IMG/VR virus record: IMGVR_UViG_3300048588_000205
Span: 1 to 35,367 of that record
Reading direction: 5' to 3' (one strand)
Length of the DNA stretch: 35,367 nt
Source: a virus
Numbering within the stretch: position 1 is the first letter of the stretch; each line of letters begins with the position of its first letter. The translations under genes were made by a program, and so were the position numbers. Below, piece by piece: positions 5,218 through 14,369 of this stretch. The notes beneath the pieces were generated by a model that worked only from the letters and a program-made list of their open reading frames with translations, ran no database searches and was not told the DNA's origin.

Positions 5218-6446
5218 CAACACACCTCCATGTCGCCCCACCCGCGGTGGTGGGCTGAGCCGACGGTCAGCGTCAACATCCCCGGCGGCGAGGTGCGCCC
5301 CGTGGTCGACGTGTACCAGTACGAGCCGCCGTCCATGGAGGGGGACATCACCACGGTGCGCCCGGTCTCCTCGCTGATCTGTAGGTGGTGGCGGTGGGCG
5401 GTGATGATGAGGTCAGCAGCGGCGATCGGCTGGCGGCCCATGATCTGCCCCTCCCACCACTTCTCGACGGCGGCGGCACCGGTGGCCGAGGTCGCACCAG
5501 CTCGCCGCTTGGAGCCGATCTGATGGCCGTGGGTGAGGCCCACGTTCACGCCTGCCACGTCGATGACCATCGTCAGGTCGCGGGCGTAGGCGAAGTCCAC
5601 GGCGCCGTACCGGTCGACGTTGGCGGCGCACGCCTCCTCGATGCCTTCGACGATGGTCAGCGATGCGTTGTCGTCGGGGGTGGTCTGCGCCTTGCCGGCG
5701 CCGTTGCGGTTCTCGCCGTGGTTGCAGGGCACCGCGGTCACCGTCACCGCGTAGCCGTCGGTGGTGCAGTCGTCGACCATGCGGAACAGCAGCCGGCGAG
5801 CCACCCGCAGTTGCTCCCGGCCGTTGAGGTCGGTCGTGAAAGCCTGACTGGCGTAGTGCCCGCTCACCGCCTCGACCAGGTCGCCGGTGTTGGCGAGGAC
5901 TACCCGCGATGGGCGGCGGCCCAGCTTCGTCAGCTCGCGCATCCGTTGGCGGGCCCGCTCCCACGATGCGACGATGCGATCGACGGTGGCGGCGCTCCCG
6001 CCTCCCTCGCCCTTGCCGATCTGCCAGTCGTTGAGGCTGACCACGAATGCGGGGTGATCGGTGGCCGTGGCGGCCTTGCGTGGCGGCGCCTTGCGGGTGG
6101 CGACCTTGATGAGCTGGTCGACGTCGGCGCGGTCCACGGCAGTGGAGGCTTCGACGATCGTGGCCCGGTAGTAGCGCATCCGCCGCACTTCGCCGCCACC
6201 GATGGCGGCGTCCCACCCGCGGAACTGCGCCGAGCCGTCGACGATGCGATGCCGTGTCGGGTCGAGACCCCAATCGGCGACGAGCTCGGCCCACATGGCG
6301 GGATCAGGCTCGGACTCCATCGGCCCGGTGGTGACGGTGCCGGCGTGGCCGTCCCAGGTGAGCCCCGGCTCCCAGCCTGCGGGCGCCTTGGCTGGCGGCG
6401 GCGGCCGGTGGTTCTGCTCGAGCGCGGCGGCGAGGTCGCTACTCAC
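5217..6446 (-). CDS. Calcineurin-like metallophosphoesterase
   Basis: 409 residues from GTG 6446, overlapping the previous gene by 8 bases. Metal-ligand motifs appear in family order: SLNDWQ (Asp140), NTGDLVE (187-192), PCNHGEN (240-246), THGHQ (305-309) and TAHRHH (349-354). These are the two-metal phosphoesterase ligands. The first 120 residues are a separate, Pro-rich N-terminal region. Substrate unknown: phage members include nucleases and nucleotide phosphatases. It follows a small HTH-like gene, a pairing I recall from other actinophages. Confidence 0.85.
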   Translation of the reverse strand: MSSDLAAALEQNHRPPPPAKAPAGWEPGLTWDGHAGTVTTGPMESEPDPAMWAELVADWGLDPTRHRIVDGSAQFRGWDAAIGGGEVRRMRYYRATIVEASTAVDRADVDQLIKVATRKAPPRKAATATDHPAFVVSLNDWQIGKGEGGGSAATVDRIVASWERARQRMRELTKLGRRPSRVVLANTGDLVEAVSGHYASQAFTTDLNGREQLRVARRLLFRMVDDCTTDGYAVTVTAVPCNHGENRNGAGKAQTTPDDNASLTIVEGIEEACAANVDRYGAVDFAYARDLTMVIDVAGVNVGLTHGHQIGSKRRAGATSATGAAAVEKWWEGQIMGRQPIAAADLIITAHRHHLQISEETGRTVVMSPSMDGGSYWYTSTTGRTSPPGMLTLTVGSAHHRGWGDMEVC

Positions 6447-6672
6447 AAGTGCAGTCCCGTCGTCGGTGGCGCTGGATCGTGTTGCCCTTCACCGGATGGC
6501 CTTGAGTGGTGAGGGCGCGAGCCAGGTTCGAACCACTGATGGAGGGGTCGGCGAGGGCTGTGGCCAACGTGGCGGCGTCGGCCCTGTCGAGCCGAGCCGA
6601 GATGGCGGCGATGGAGCACGTCGGGCCGGTTGGCCGAGGCTCCACGCTGGCGAGAGCGTCCGAGAGGGACAC
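6439..6672 (-). CDS. Small HTH-like protein
   Basis: 77 residues from GTG 6672. The C-terminal half (ADPSISGSNLARALTTQG, then KGNTIQRHRR) looks like a helix-turn-helix ending in RHRRRDCTCE. The ribosome site is weak and a 48-base gap separates it from the membrane protein gene, so a start downstream cannot be excluded. Short inverted repeat CTGAC/GTCAG at 6711-6724 lies in that gap. Probably DNA-binding, coupled to the metallophosphoesterase. Confidence 0.65.
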   Translation of the reverse strand: MSLSDALASVEPRPTGPTCSIAAISARLDRADAATLATALADPSISGSNLARALTTQGHPVKGNTIQRHRRRDCTCE

Positions 6673-6720
6673 AGGGCAGGTCCAATCCTGGGGGACAGAT
6701 ACCTAGCTACTGACGGTGTG

Positions 6721-7080
6721 TCAGGATGGTTCGGTGCGGTCGATGAGCGTCTGCGCCATCAGCTCCACCCGGTCGGCCACGTCTCGCAACGACTGGCCGT
6801 CGTTGGTGCGCACCTCGTGCTCAACGATGGCGAGCTTCGCCTCCATGGCGGTGAGGCGGTCGCGGTCGGGGGTGAAGTGCTCCTCGATGACCCCGCCGAG
6901 CCAGTTGCGCATCGGGTCCGACACCATCTCCCGCCACAGCCAATGGATCGGCTTGTTGATGAACGGCAACTTGGCGGCGGCGGCGATCGTCACCAGCGCA
7001 CCACAGATGGCGGCGATGGCAATGGCGGTATCGCGCAGCGTGGCGAGCCACGGCGACAGGGCGGCGAGCACCTGGCTCAC
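6721..7080 (-). CDS. Membrane protein of the lysis block (holin-like or accessory)
   Basis: 119 residues from GTG 7080 (GTGA overlap with the endolysin stop). One clear hydrophobic span (TAIAIAAICGALVTIAAAA, 18-36) and a charged, helical C-terminal half (AMEAKLAIVEHEVRT) that may form a coiled coil. The position right after the endolysin resembles the second membrane protein found in many mycobacteriophage-type lysis cassettes. Holin, antiholin or spanin-like roles are all possible. Confidence 0.7.
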   Translation of the reverse strand: MSQVLAALSPWLATLRDTAIAIAAICGALVTIAAAAKLPFINKPIHWLWREMVSDPMRNWLGGVIEEHFTPDRDRLTAMEAKLAIVEHEVRTNDGQSLRDVADRVELMAQTLIDRTEPS

Positions 7081-7772
7081 TTCTTCGCCAGCGCGCGCAG
7101 CGCCACCATGAACCGCTCGTCGACCCGGCTCGTCTCATCGACGGCGCCGGATGCATCAGACCAGCGGGCGGCCTTCTTGAGGGCGACGACGGCCCGCACG
7201 GTGTCCGGCCCGTAGATGCCGTCGACGCGCAGCCCGAACAGGAGTTGCAGCTCGGCCACCTGGTCGTTGCGGCCGCCGAGCTTGTAGATCATGGCGTCGT
7301 CGGCGCCTGCCACGAACGTCCGGTAGTGGCGCCCGGCGTTGGGGTCGACCGGCTTCGGTGGCGCAGGCGGGCCGAACGGGCGGATCGTCTTCGTGGGCGC
7401 CTTGGCGGTCGCCTCGAAGTGCCACGGCTCACCGGGCACCGGCGTGTGCAGGCCGTACGCGGCCTTTACCCGGTTGGCCGCGTTGAGGTTGCGGCCACCG
7501 ATGTCCGCGGCCGTGCGGCGCTGATGGTTGCTCGACCCGGGCAGTGCCGTGGTCGGGTAGCCCTTGCACGAGCGCGAGCACTCGCGGCCGGGGCACCGTT
7601 CCCGGCGCAGGTCCCACTGGCGGCCGGCGTCGCGGTACCCGGACACGAGGACCAGGCCGCCGAGGTCGGCCATCATCGTGGCCAGCCGGGATCGCAGCGG
7701 CTCGGCCAGCTGGGCCATGTCCTTCGGGTCCGAGCGCGGCGTGTTGGGGCGGGCGCAACCGGGGGCGACCAT
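7077..7772 (-). CDS. Endolysin: M15-type peptidase (VanY-like) with peptidoglycan-binding domain
   Basis: 231 residues from ATG 7772 (TGATG overlap with the holin-like gene). Zinc-peptidase motifs: SGYRDAGRQ (44-52), SNHQRRTAADIG with His83 and Asp90, and PWHFE with His118, the order expected for D-Ala-D-Ala carboxypeptidase / L-Ala-D-Glu endopeptidase lysins. A Pro-rich linker (132-145) leads to a peptidoglycan-binding repeat at about 163-200 (VAELQLLFGLRVDGIYGPDT). There is no signal peptide, so export depends on a holin. An unusual Cys-rich insertion, CPGRECSRSC at 60-69, sits between the motifs. Confidence 0.9.
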   Translation of the reverse strand: MVAPGCARPNTPRSDPKDMAQLAEPLRSRLATMMADLGGLVLVSGYRDAGRQWDLRRERCPGRECSRSCKGYPTTALPGSSNHQRRTAADIGGRNLNAANRVKAAYGLHTPVPGEPWHFEATAKAPTKTIRPFGPPAPPKPVDPNAGRHYRTFVAGADDAMIYKLGGRNDQVAELQLLFGLRVDGIYGPDTVRAVVALKKAARWSDASGAVDETSRVDERFMVALRALAKK

Positions 7773-8035
7773 CAGTCGTTCGCCTCGATCTGCCGGTACG
7801 CCTCGGTGGCGGCCTCCTGCGTGAGCGCCTGGCCGGGCGCGGGCAGCACGGCGAGCCGGTCCCGGGCGATCAGGGTGACGGCGTTCACCACCGCGGCCAC
7901 CCCGGCGAGCGCGGCGGCCTGGATGGCCGACACGTCGATGCTCGGGATGAGCGCGGGGGCGACGAGCCCGCCACCGAAGGCGGCGACGAACGTCCAGAAC
8001 AGGCGCTCGATGGTGTCTCGGACCTTGGGGGACAT
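7772..8035 (-). CDS. Holin-like membrane protein
   Basis: 87 residues from ATG 8035, with AGGAG 8 bases upstream. Two hydrophobic segments, LFWTFVAAFGGGLVAPALI (12-30) and ALAGVAAVVNAVTLI (about 42-56), are followed by a polar tail. Small size, two spans and position immediately upstream of the endolysin fit a class II holin, though a short mycobacteriophage-type membrane protein without pore function is possible. Confidence 0.75.
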   Translation of the reverse strand: MSPKVRDTIERLFWTFVAAFGGGLVAPALIPSIDVSAIQAAALAGVAAVVNAVTLIARDRLAVLPAPGQALTQEAATEAYRQIEAND

Positions 8036-8046
8036 GGCGGGGTCTC

Positions 8047-8790
8047 CTAGTAGTTGGTGAGGTGGGCGAGGATGGCGATCTCGTCGACGGCGGCGTCGTC
8101 GAGCGACAGGTGACCGGCGGCGGTGGTGGTGAGCGGGAGGTCCCACTCCTCGCACCAGTCGACGACCGTGGCGTAGGCGACGAGCGTGTCGTTGCTGGCG
8201 GCGATGACCATCGTCCGGTCGGCGAGGTGCGAGCAGTCCCGCACCACGGGGTCGATGGCCGCAGCAGCGGCGACGGTGGCCGCCCGGCCCGACGAGGACC
8301 ACGCCGTTTCGAGGCTGGTGCGGATGGCGGGGATGGTGGCACCGAGGTCCCACAGCTCGCCCACGTCGAGCGCCGGGACGTAGAGCACCACGTTCGCCGA
8401 CGTGAGCACGGCGGCGAGGTTGACGGCGTGCAGGGCACCCATCGACCCGGCGACGATGTCAATCCTCGTGGCCGTGATGCCGAGGGCGGTGAGCATCGTC
8501 GTGGCCTGAGTGGTGATGGCGGCCGTCCCGGCGGGCGTGCCCCAGCTCGCCCCGGTCCACGGGTAGACGATAGTGGTCCCGACGGCGAGCAGCGCATCGA
8601 CCGGGAACCCGTCGCCGGTCTGCTGGCCGCGGGTCAGCCCGCCGAGCGCGGTCGCCGACGTGTCGCCGTTGGGGTAGCCGTGGAGGTTCAGCACCACGGC
8701 GCCGCTCGGCTGTGCGGGGACCAGGGCGACGGTGTCGCCGTTGACCACCCGGGACGCTGCGACCTTGCGGCCGAGGCGCTTCATGGCCAT
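8047..8790 (-). CDS. Alpha/beta hydrolase (esterase-like), lysin B candidate or tail-associated enzyme
   Basis: 247 residues from ATG 8790 (TGATG overlap). Oxyanion segment LNLHGYPNGD (35-43); nucleophile elbow VAGSMGALHA with Ser116 in A-G-S-M-G rather than strict GxSxG; acid ASNDTLVAY (Asp201); His227 in AAGHLSLDD. Spacing fits a Ser-Asp-His triad. No signal peptide or membrane span. In mycobacteriophages an alpha/beta hydrolase near the endolysin (lysin B) cleaves mycolate esters; here the gene lies between the collagen-like tail protein and the holin-like gene, so a tail-mounted esterase attacking surface polymers is equally plausible. Substrate is inference. Confidence 0.75.
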   Translation of the reverse strand: MAMKRLGRKVAASRVVNGDTVALVPAQPSGAVVLNLHGYPNGDTSATALGGLTRGQQTGDGFPVDALLAVGTTIVYPWTGASWGTPAGTAAITTQATTMLTALGITATRIDIVAGSMGALHAVNLAAVLTSANVVLYVPALDVGELWDLGATIPAIRTSLETAWSSSGRAATVAAAAAIDPVVRDCSHLADRTMVIAASNDTLVAYATVVDWCEEWDLPLTTTAAGHLSLDDAAVDEIAILAHLTNY

Positions 8791-9788
8791 CAGACCGAGT
8801 AGGCGGCGAGGTGGACGCGGCGGGCCGGTCGGGTCGGCGTCGTGAGTGTCGGCGTGCCGGATGCCGTCGCCACGAAGATGCCCACGGAGACAGCCGTGCC
8901 GGCGGCGATGGTCGGCATCACCACCGTCTGCGCCACGAACCTGTTGAGGTTGAAGGCTTCCTCGGTGGTCCGGGTCGTGCGGCCCATCAGGGACACCTTC
9001 GTTTCCCAGTCATCTGTGGAGTACCACAGCGAGACCAGCGCCGTCGTGGCCACGAGCACCTGACTCGTGTACATCTCCGTTGTTTCGATCCGCACCCGGG
9101 CGTCGGGCATCGTGAAGTCGATGGTGAGTGGGGCGAGCCGGTAGTCGGTGGAGTGTGCGCCGATCACCTGCACGATGTCGCCGACAGGTTCCGCGATGGC
9201 GAGCAGCGATCCGGGCGGCACCGTCGCCGTCCACGCCGAGCCGGTGGAGATGTAGAGCGTCTGATCGTCGGTGGCGAAGTAGCCCACGCCGGCATCCACG
9301 CCGGTCGCAGCGGGGCGGGCCGAGAGCAAGCCGGGCGTCAAGAAGCCGGGATCACCGGCCGCACCCTGCGCGCCAGTCGCCCCGGTGGCGCCCGTGGCTC
9401 CGGTCGCACCAGTAGCGCCGGTCGGACCCTGCGGGCCAGTCGCCTGCACGAAGCTGGGCGGCACCGGCGAAGACACCTGGATAGCAGGATCAGCCCATGA
9501 GACCGCCGTGGCGGACACCGGGACCTCGATGTCCCGGACGATCGAGCCGACCGCGCCGACCACGGTGCAGCGGTAGAACGAACCGGCCGGGGTGATCTCA
9601 TCGTTCGGCGTCACGTCGAGCTCGGCGTGCCCGTCGGCATCGAGGGGGAGCGTGCGCGTGTCGCCGATCACGACCGAGCCGGTGGAGCCACCGGCGCCGC
9701 CGTGCACCAGGCGCACCAGCACGGAGCGGTTGGCCATCGGCGAGCCGTCGGGGTAGGTGGCGTCAATCTCGACGGTGGTCGTGGTCAT
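8790..9788 (-). CDS. Minor tail protein / fibre with collagen-like segment
   Basis: 332 residues from ATG 9788. N-terminal 110 residues are beta-rich (VEIDATYPDGSPMANRSVLV), resembling a tail-attachment Ig-like domain. Then comes a Gly-X-Y run of about 30 residues (GPQGPTGATGATGATG..., 118-147) that should trimerise as a collagen-like stalk. A C-terminal beta-rich domain follows, which probably includes the receptor-facing part. It follows the other minor tail protein and precedes the hydrolase, as expected for adhesion genes. Confidence 0.8.
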   Translation of the reverse strand: MTTTTVEIDATYPDGSPMANRSVLVRLVHGGAGGSTGSVVIGDTRTLPLDADGHAELDVTPNDEITPAGSFYRCTVVGAVGSIVRDIEVPVSATAVSWADPAIQVSSPVPPSFVQATGPQGPTGATGATGATGATGATGAQGAAGDPGFLTPGLLSARPAATGVDAGVGYFATDDQTLYISTGSAWTATVPPGSLLAIAEPVGDIVQVIGAHSTDYRLAPLTIDFTMPDARVRIETTEMYTSQVLVATTALVSLWYSTDDWETKVSLMGRTTRTTEEAFNLNRFVAQTVVMPTIAAGTAVSVGIFVATASGTPTLTTPTRPARRVHLAAYSV

Positions 9789-9797
9789 GGGGCGTCC

Positions 9798-11789
9798 TTA
9801 GCTCTGTGCCAGGTTGAGGGTCACGGTCACGTCGTTGCCGGGCAGCCACGTCCACGTCTCGCCCTGAATCTGGGAGTCGATGGTCACCGGGTCGAGGCCG
9901 CCCGACGGCGTGTAGATCACGCGTACCTTCTTCTCGAGCTCGATCTGTCCGAGGAGGTAGGTGGTGTTCGTCTCGGGGAAGCCCATGGCCGAGAGGTAGA
10001 TGGTGATCTGTTCCATCTCGATCGGCGGCTTCTTCTGCCGGGCGACGGTGCGGGCGGCGATGGCTTCGGCGTGGCCAGCACCGGCCACCAGGAGCGATTG
10101 GCTCACCGCTCGCTGGCCGTACCTGGCGATCGAGGTGGCGTCGCGCTCCTCATGGACGACGGCCTTGACAACGCCGTCCTGGTCGGGCACGCCGTGGCTC
10201 ACCTGCGAGATGTTGACGACCCGGTCCAGGCGACTGCCGGTGCGCTGCACGGGTCCACGCCGCACCCGCGACGCACCGGCCACCGAGGCGACCGACGCCT
10301 CGTCGGACATGATGAGGCGGAGCGTGTCGTAGTCGGCGGCCTTGGCGGAGGACTCGACGGCGAGGATGGACCGGATGCGGACCTTGCCGTCCCGCAGGCT
10401 GTAGATGTCTCCGCCGATGCCGTCGGCCAGGTCGGACAGGGCGCCGCCCAGCGTCGTCGGCGTGGAGCCGAGATCACCCATCCCCCACAGGGCCACGTAG
10501 CCCGGGAACGAGGAGTAGTCGTAGTACGGGGAGAGCGTCGTCGGGGCGGGGTGCCACTGGCTCGACTCGCCCGACTGGATCGTCCAGCCCGCTACGTCGT
10601 AGAACCGCTGCACCCGGGTGGCGAGCGAGTCGCCCCGGTAGAGGTTGGGGTTGGCTACGAAGCCGCTCAACACGGCGGCGACATCGTTGGTCAGGGTGCC
10701 CCGTCCGAACAGCACCTCGTCGAACGCGGCCGTGAGACCGAACGACGAGCCGCCGGTGATGAGCGTGCCGGCGTTGCTGGTCGATGGGATGCTCGTGGTC
10801 TTGGTGTCCTCGCGTCGACCATCGACCCACAGACTGACCCGCACGCCGCCCTCGATCGTGACGAGGATGGTGTGCGGGTTGCCGTCATGCCAGAGCGTCC
10901 CACGAGCCGGAGCGGTGAGCGTGTTGACCAGCGTCCCGGCGCTGTTCCACAGACGGAACCGGATGTCGGCGCTCGTCGGAGAGTCGATCTGCCAATAGCG
11001 GTCGTTGTCGACCTCGTCGTAGACCGATGCGATGGACTGCGTACCGGAGCCGGCCAACGCCATGCGCTCGGCCCGCCACGTGATCGCGAACCACGTGTTG
11101 GTCGTGTCGCCTGACGGGAAGACCCACGACTCCTGCACCTGCATCTCGGCGCCCGACGGAGACAGCGACCAGGCGACACCGTCGACCTCGCCCGACTCAC
11201 CGGGCAGCAGCGACGGGAGGAACGTGGCCGTGCCGCCGCCGACACCGCCGTAGGTCGCGCCACCATCGACGACGTTGGCCCACGGCGTCGCACCGAGGTT
11301 GCCACGAATCCAGATGTCGGGGTCGGCCTGCGCCACCACCTGCGACCACAGGCCATCGGTGAGGCTCAGATTGCTAAACAACCCAACCGCGTCCATCGCC
11401 TCGAAGTCGACCGTCGCCGCGCTGCCGTGCGGGGAATCGTTGCAGCGCCACGCCTCTGGGCCGAGAAACATGCGGCCGCCGAGCGGGTAGAAGTCGACAC
11501 CCCCGCCGTCGTCCCATGCCACGAAGGCTCGCACAGGGCAGAGCGGCATGGCCTGGTCGGTCTCGTAATCCACGAGCCCGTCGGGGTTCTTCGGGTCGAG
11601 CATCCGATCGGAGTTGTCCAGCACGGCCGAGATGGTGGCCGGGCTGAACTTGGCGGTGCTGTCTGAGCGTCCCCGCTTGTAGGTGAACGACATGACCCGG
11701 TCGGTCAGGTCGAGCCAGTCCTCATCGGCGGGGACGTCGAGCGGGCCGAGGTCCGGCGCCACCTGCAAGTAGAGCTTCGGGTCAGCCAT
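9798..11789 (-). CDS. Minor tail protein with concanavalin A/LamG-like domain
   Basis: 663 residues; ATG 11789 overlaps the tape-measure stop (TGATG). The N terminus (DWLDLTDRVMSFTYKRGRSD, then AVLDNSDRMLDPKNPDG) is characteristic of actinophage minor tail proteins. A jelly-roll LamG-like region lies at about 190-370, with IRFRLWNSAGT and HTILVTIEGGVRVSLWVDGR, suggesting carbohydrate binding. The C-terminal third resembles tail-hub domains (LSDLADGIGGDIYSLRDGKV). Probably part of the tail-tip hub or baseplate and involved in host surface recognition. Confidence 0.85.
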   Translation of the reverse strand: MADPKLYLQVAPDLGPLDVPADEDWLDLTDRVMSFTYKRGRSDSTAKFSPATISAVLDNSDRMLDPKNPDGLVDYETDQAMPLCPVRAFVAWDDGGGVDFYPLGGRMFLGPEAWRCNDSPHGSAATVDFEAMDAVGLFSNLSLTDGLWSQVVAQADPDIWIRGNLGATPWANVVDGGATYGGVGGGTATFLPSLLPGESGEVDGVAWSLSPSGAEMQVQESWVFPSGDTTNTWFAITWRAERMALAGSGTQSIASVYDEVDNDRYWQIDSPTSADIRFRLWNSAGTLVNTLTAPARGTLWHDGNPHTILVTIEGGVRVSLWVDGRREDTKTTSIPSTSNAGTLITGGSSFGLTAAFDEVLFGRGTLTNDVAAVLSGFVANPNLYRGDSLATRVQRFYDVAGWTIQSGESSQWHPAPTTLSPYYDYSSFPGYVALWGMGDLGSTPTTLGGALSDLADGIGGDIYSLRDGKVRIRSILAVESSAKAADYDTLRLIMSDEASVASVAGASRVRRGPVQRTGSRLDRVVNISQVSHGVPDQDGVVKAVVHEERDATSIARYGQRAVSQSLLVAGAGHAEAIAARTVARQKKPPIEMEQITIYLSAMGFPETNTTYLLGQIELEKKVRVIYTPSGGLDPVTIDSQIQGETWTWLPGNDVTVTLNLAQS

Positions 11790-14209
11790 CAGCCTGCGAC
11801 GCCGGCGGCGAGGAGCGGGCGGGCCTGCATCCGCGATGCCTTGTTCATGCCGTCGGCCACCACCTCGGCCAAGTCGCGCTCGCTCATCACGTGGCCGTGA
11901 ACATGGACGGTCACCTGTGCGGTGCCAGCGCCGGCGCTGTTGAGGCGGGCGGCGGGCGGGGAGCCGGCAGGCTTCGCCGGGCGCACCGCAACGTTCAGCG
12001 CAGCGAGCTGCACCGTCATGAGCTTCGTGTTCCCGGCCACGAGCTTGAGCTGTGTCACGGCCTCCAAGGCCATCTTGTTCAGCTTGTCCTGGGCGCGTAG
12101 CTGGCGCTCGAGGATCTGGCCCACGTCGACGAGGTCGAAGGCCGATTCCTTCGTGACGGCGGCCGCGGCCACCACGGCAACCGGCGGTCCCTGCTGGATG
12201 CCCTCAAGGCCACCGAGGTCGGCCCACTCCTTCGTCCCGGAACTCGGCCCGCGGTGATCGCTGCCGGGGCCGGTGGGCTTCTTGTTCCACGACGGGCCGC
12301 GGTTCGGCCCCTTCGACTTGCCGCCCGCCATCGTCGGGATGGCCTCGGTGAACGCTCCGAGGTAGCTCTCGACGATGGCGCCGCCATCCACGAGGCCGTC
12401 CAGCAGCCCGTCCATGATGAGCACGCCGTTGTCGTAGAGGAGGGTGCGGTCCTTCGACGGCGGCCCCTTCCACTCGGGGATCATGCTGGTCACCGAGGAC
12501 AGCACGCTTGAGATCGACGGGATCGCCGAGCGGATGCCACGCACCAAGCCGTCGATGAGATCCCGGCCGGCGTTGTAGAGCGTCGTCGCCATGTTCCCGA
12601 TGGCCGCCACAAACTTGCCCGGCAGGCCGCGCACGACCTCCACGGCCTTGTTGATGCCGTCGGAGATGGCGCCCTTGATGCCCTCCCACGCCGTACGGGT
12701 TAGCGACTTGAGCGCGTCCCACGCCGCCTGCATGACGGCCTTGAGGGCGTCCACGGCGGTCGAGACCACGTTCTTGATCTGCGCCCAGATGCCACCGAGG
12801 ATGTCCTTCATCCCGTTCCACGCACCGGACCAGTCGCCCCGGATGAGGGACATGACGGTCTGGATCACGCCCTGCACCACCCGGATGGCGTTGTCGATCG
12901 AGGAGCGGATGAACCCCCACGCGGCCGAGGCGATGGCGAGCAGCTCGTCCCCCCACTGCTGCCACGCCGCCTTAATGACGCCGATCACGGTCTGAATCGT
13001 CTGCCACACCCGCTGGATGCCGTCGGTGATGGCGGGAAATGCCACGTCGCGCACGAACGCAACGACCGTGTCCACGACGTTCCGGAAGCCCTCGAAGTTC
13101 TGATAGGCGTAGACCAGGCCAGCGGCGAGCAGGGCGACGCCGGCCACGAGGAGGATGATCGGAGCGGCGGCGGCGAGGGTGGCCAGCGCGGCAGCACCGG
13201 CCGACACGGCCCACGCACCGAACGCCAGCGCAACCACGGCGCCGATGGCGGCGAAGGCGGGGCCAGGGTTGGACGCGACGAAGGAGGCGATCGCTTCGAA
13301 CGCCGGGCGGATCTTGTCGGCGATCCCGGCAGCCGAGGTGGCGAAGTTGCCGACCGCGTCGCCGATGGCGTCGAAGGTCGGGGCCAGCTCGTCGAGCTTG
13401 TCCTGCACCCACTGGATGGCGCCAGGCATCTTGTCGCCGAGCCACTCCGTCACCTTGGTCACGGCGGGGATCAGCCGGGCGGCGACCTCCTCCTGGAGCT
13501 CGCCGAACATGTTCTTGAGCTTGGCGACCTTGCCGGCGGTGGTGTCGCCGAACGCCTCGGCCGATCCGCCGAACTCCTTGTTGAGCTCGGCGAGGATGAC
13601 CTTTTGCGCGCCGGCCGTGTCGCCAACGGCGACCATGGCCTCGATCTGTTCCTTCTGCTGGTCGGTGAACGTCACGCCCACCTTCGACAGCGCCGAGATG
13701 CCCTTGACGGGGTCGTTCAACGCCCTGCCGAGCTGCATCGCCGTCGTGGATGCGTCGGTGCCCATGGCAACGCTCATGTCGAGCATCGTCTGAGTGGCCG
13801 CGTCGAAGTTGGTGCCCTTGATGTTCGTGAACGTCAGGAGCATGTTTTGCCCCTGCTGGATCACCTCGGCCTCGACGCCCGACATCTTCTCGAGCGACCC
13901 AGCCAGGTTGGCCACCTGCTCCGCTGTGCGGTCAGCGGCGCCCCCCGTGGAGCGGATGACCGCGTCGGTCTGCGCCGCGATGCGCTCGACCTCGATCAGC
14001 GCATCTATGCCGCCCTTGACGAACGCACCAGCAGCGACGCCGAGCACGGCGCCACCGACGGCCACCGTCTTGAACACCTTGCCGATGGACCCGCCGACCT
14101 TCGACAGCTTGCTATCGGCCGTCGATGCCGACGCGCTCACCGAGCTGAACGCCTGCTGGGCGCCCTTGGCATCACCGGTGATGACGACAGAGAGCTTCTT
14201 CTCGGCCAC
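11789..14209 (-). CDS. Tail tape measure protein
   Basis: 806 residues from GTG 14209, with an excellent ribosome site (GGAGGTGATGTA). N terminus with Ala/Ser-rich coiled coil, a hydrophobic stretch at 44-63 and a larger membrane-like block at about 318-372 (AAPIILLVAGVALLAAGLVY). TMP-typical repeats of amphipathic helices rich in Trp follow (AWNGMKDILGGIWAQIKNVV). It fixes tail length and helps DNA ejection. By the usual 0.15 nm per residue, it predicts a tail of about 120 nm. No lysozyme or peptidase motif was seen. Preceded by the chaperone genes, as in other siphoviruses. Confidence 0.92.
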   Translation of the reverse strand: MAEKKLSVVITGDAKGAQQAFSSVSASASTADSKLSKVGGSIGKVFKTVAVGGAVLGVAAGAFVKGGIDALIEVERIAAQTDAVIRSTGGAADRTAEQVANLAGSLEKMSGVEAEVIQQGQNMLLTFTNIKGTNFDAATQTMLDMSVAMGTDASTTAMQLGRALNDPVKGISALSKVGVTFTDQQKEQIEAMVAVGDTAGAQKVILAELNKEFGGSAEAFGDTTAGKVAKLKNMFGELQEEVAARLIPAVTKVTEWLGDKMPGAIQWVQDKLDELAPTFDAIGDAVGNFATSAAGIADKIRPAFEAIASFVASNPGPAFAAIGAVVALAFGAWAVSAGAAALATLAAAAPIILLVAGVALLAAGLVYAYQNFEGFRNVVDTVVAFVRDVAFPAITDGIQRVWQTIQTVIGVIKAAWQQWGDELLAIASAAWGFIRSSIDNAIRVVQGVIQTVMSLIRGDWSGAWNGMKDILGGIWAQIKNVVSTAVDALKAVMQAAWDALKSLTRTAWEGIKGAISDGINKAVEVVRGLPGKFVAAIGNMATTLYNAGRDLIDGLVRGIRSAIPSISSVLSSVTSMIPEWKGPPSKDRTLLYDNGVLIMDGLLDGLVDGGAIVESYLGAFTEAIPTMAGGKSKGPNRGPSWNKKPTGPGSDHRGPSSGTKEWADLGGLEGIQQGPPVAVVAAAAVTKESAFDLVDVGQILERQLRAQDKLNKMALEAVTQLKLVAGNTKLMTVQLAALNVAVRPAKPAGSPPAARLNSAGAGTAQVTVHVHGHVMSERDLAEVVADGMNKASRMQARPLLAAGVAG

Positions 14210-14213
14210 TACA

Positions 14214-14369
14214 TCACCTCCGTCGGTTCTGCTTGTTCATCTCGTCGAGCGTGTGGATGTAGCGGTTCAACTCGGCCACCGAGTAGGCGGTGAAGTTCTC
14301 GGGCGTGATGCCGAAATGCATGGACAGAGCCGGCCAGGATTCGTGGAATCTGGCCCTCAGGATTGGGGG
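14214..14369 (-). CDS. Tail assembly chaperone, frameshifted extension (gpT-like)
   Basis: This segment has no good start of its own and is read by a -1 shift from the upstream chaperone at C CCC CAA (14369-14363). After the slip it adds about 50 residues (ILRARFHESWPALSMHFGIT to MNKQNRRR) to give a fusion of about 170 residues ending at 14214. The lambda gpG/gpGT arrangement, with a -1 shift just upstream of the tape-measure gene, is conserved in long-tailed phages. The fusion binds tape measure and tail tube during assembly and is absent from virions. Confidence 0.75.
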   Translation of the reverse strand, partial: PPILRARFHESWPALSMHFGITPENFTAYSVAELNRYIHTLDEMNKQNRRR

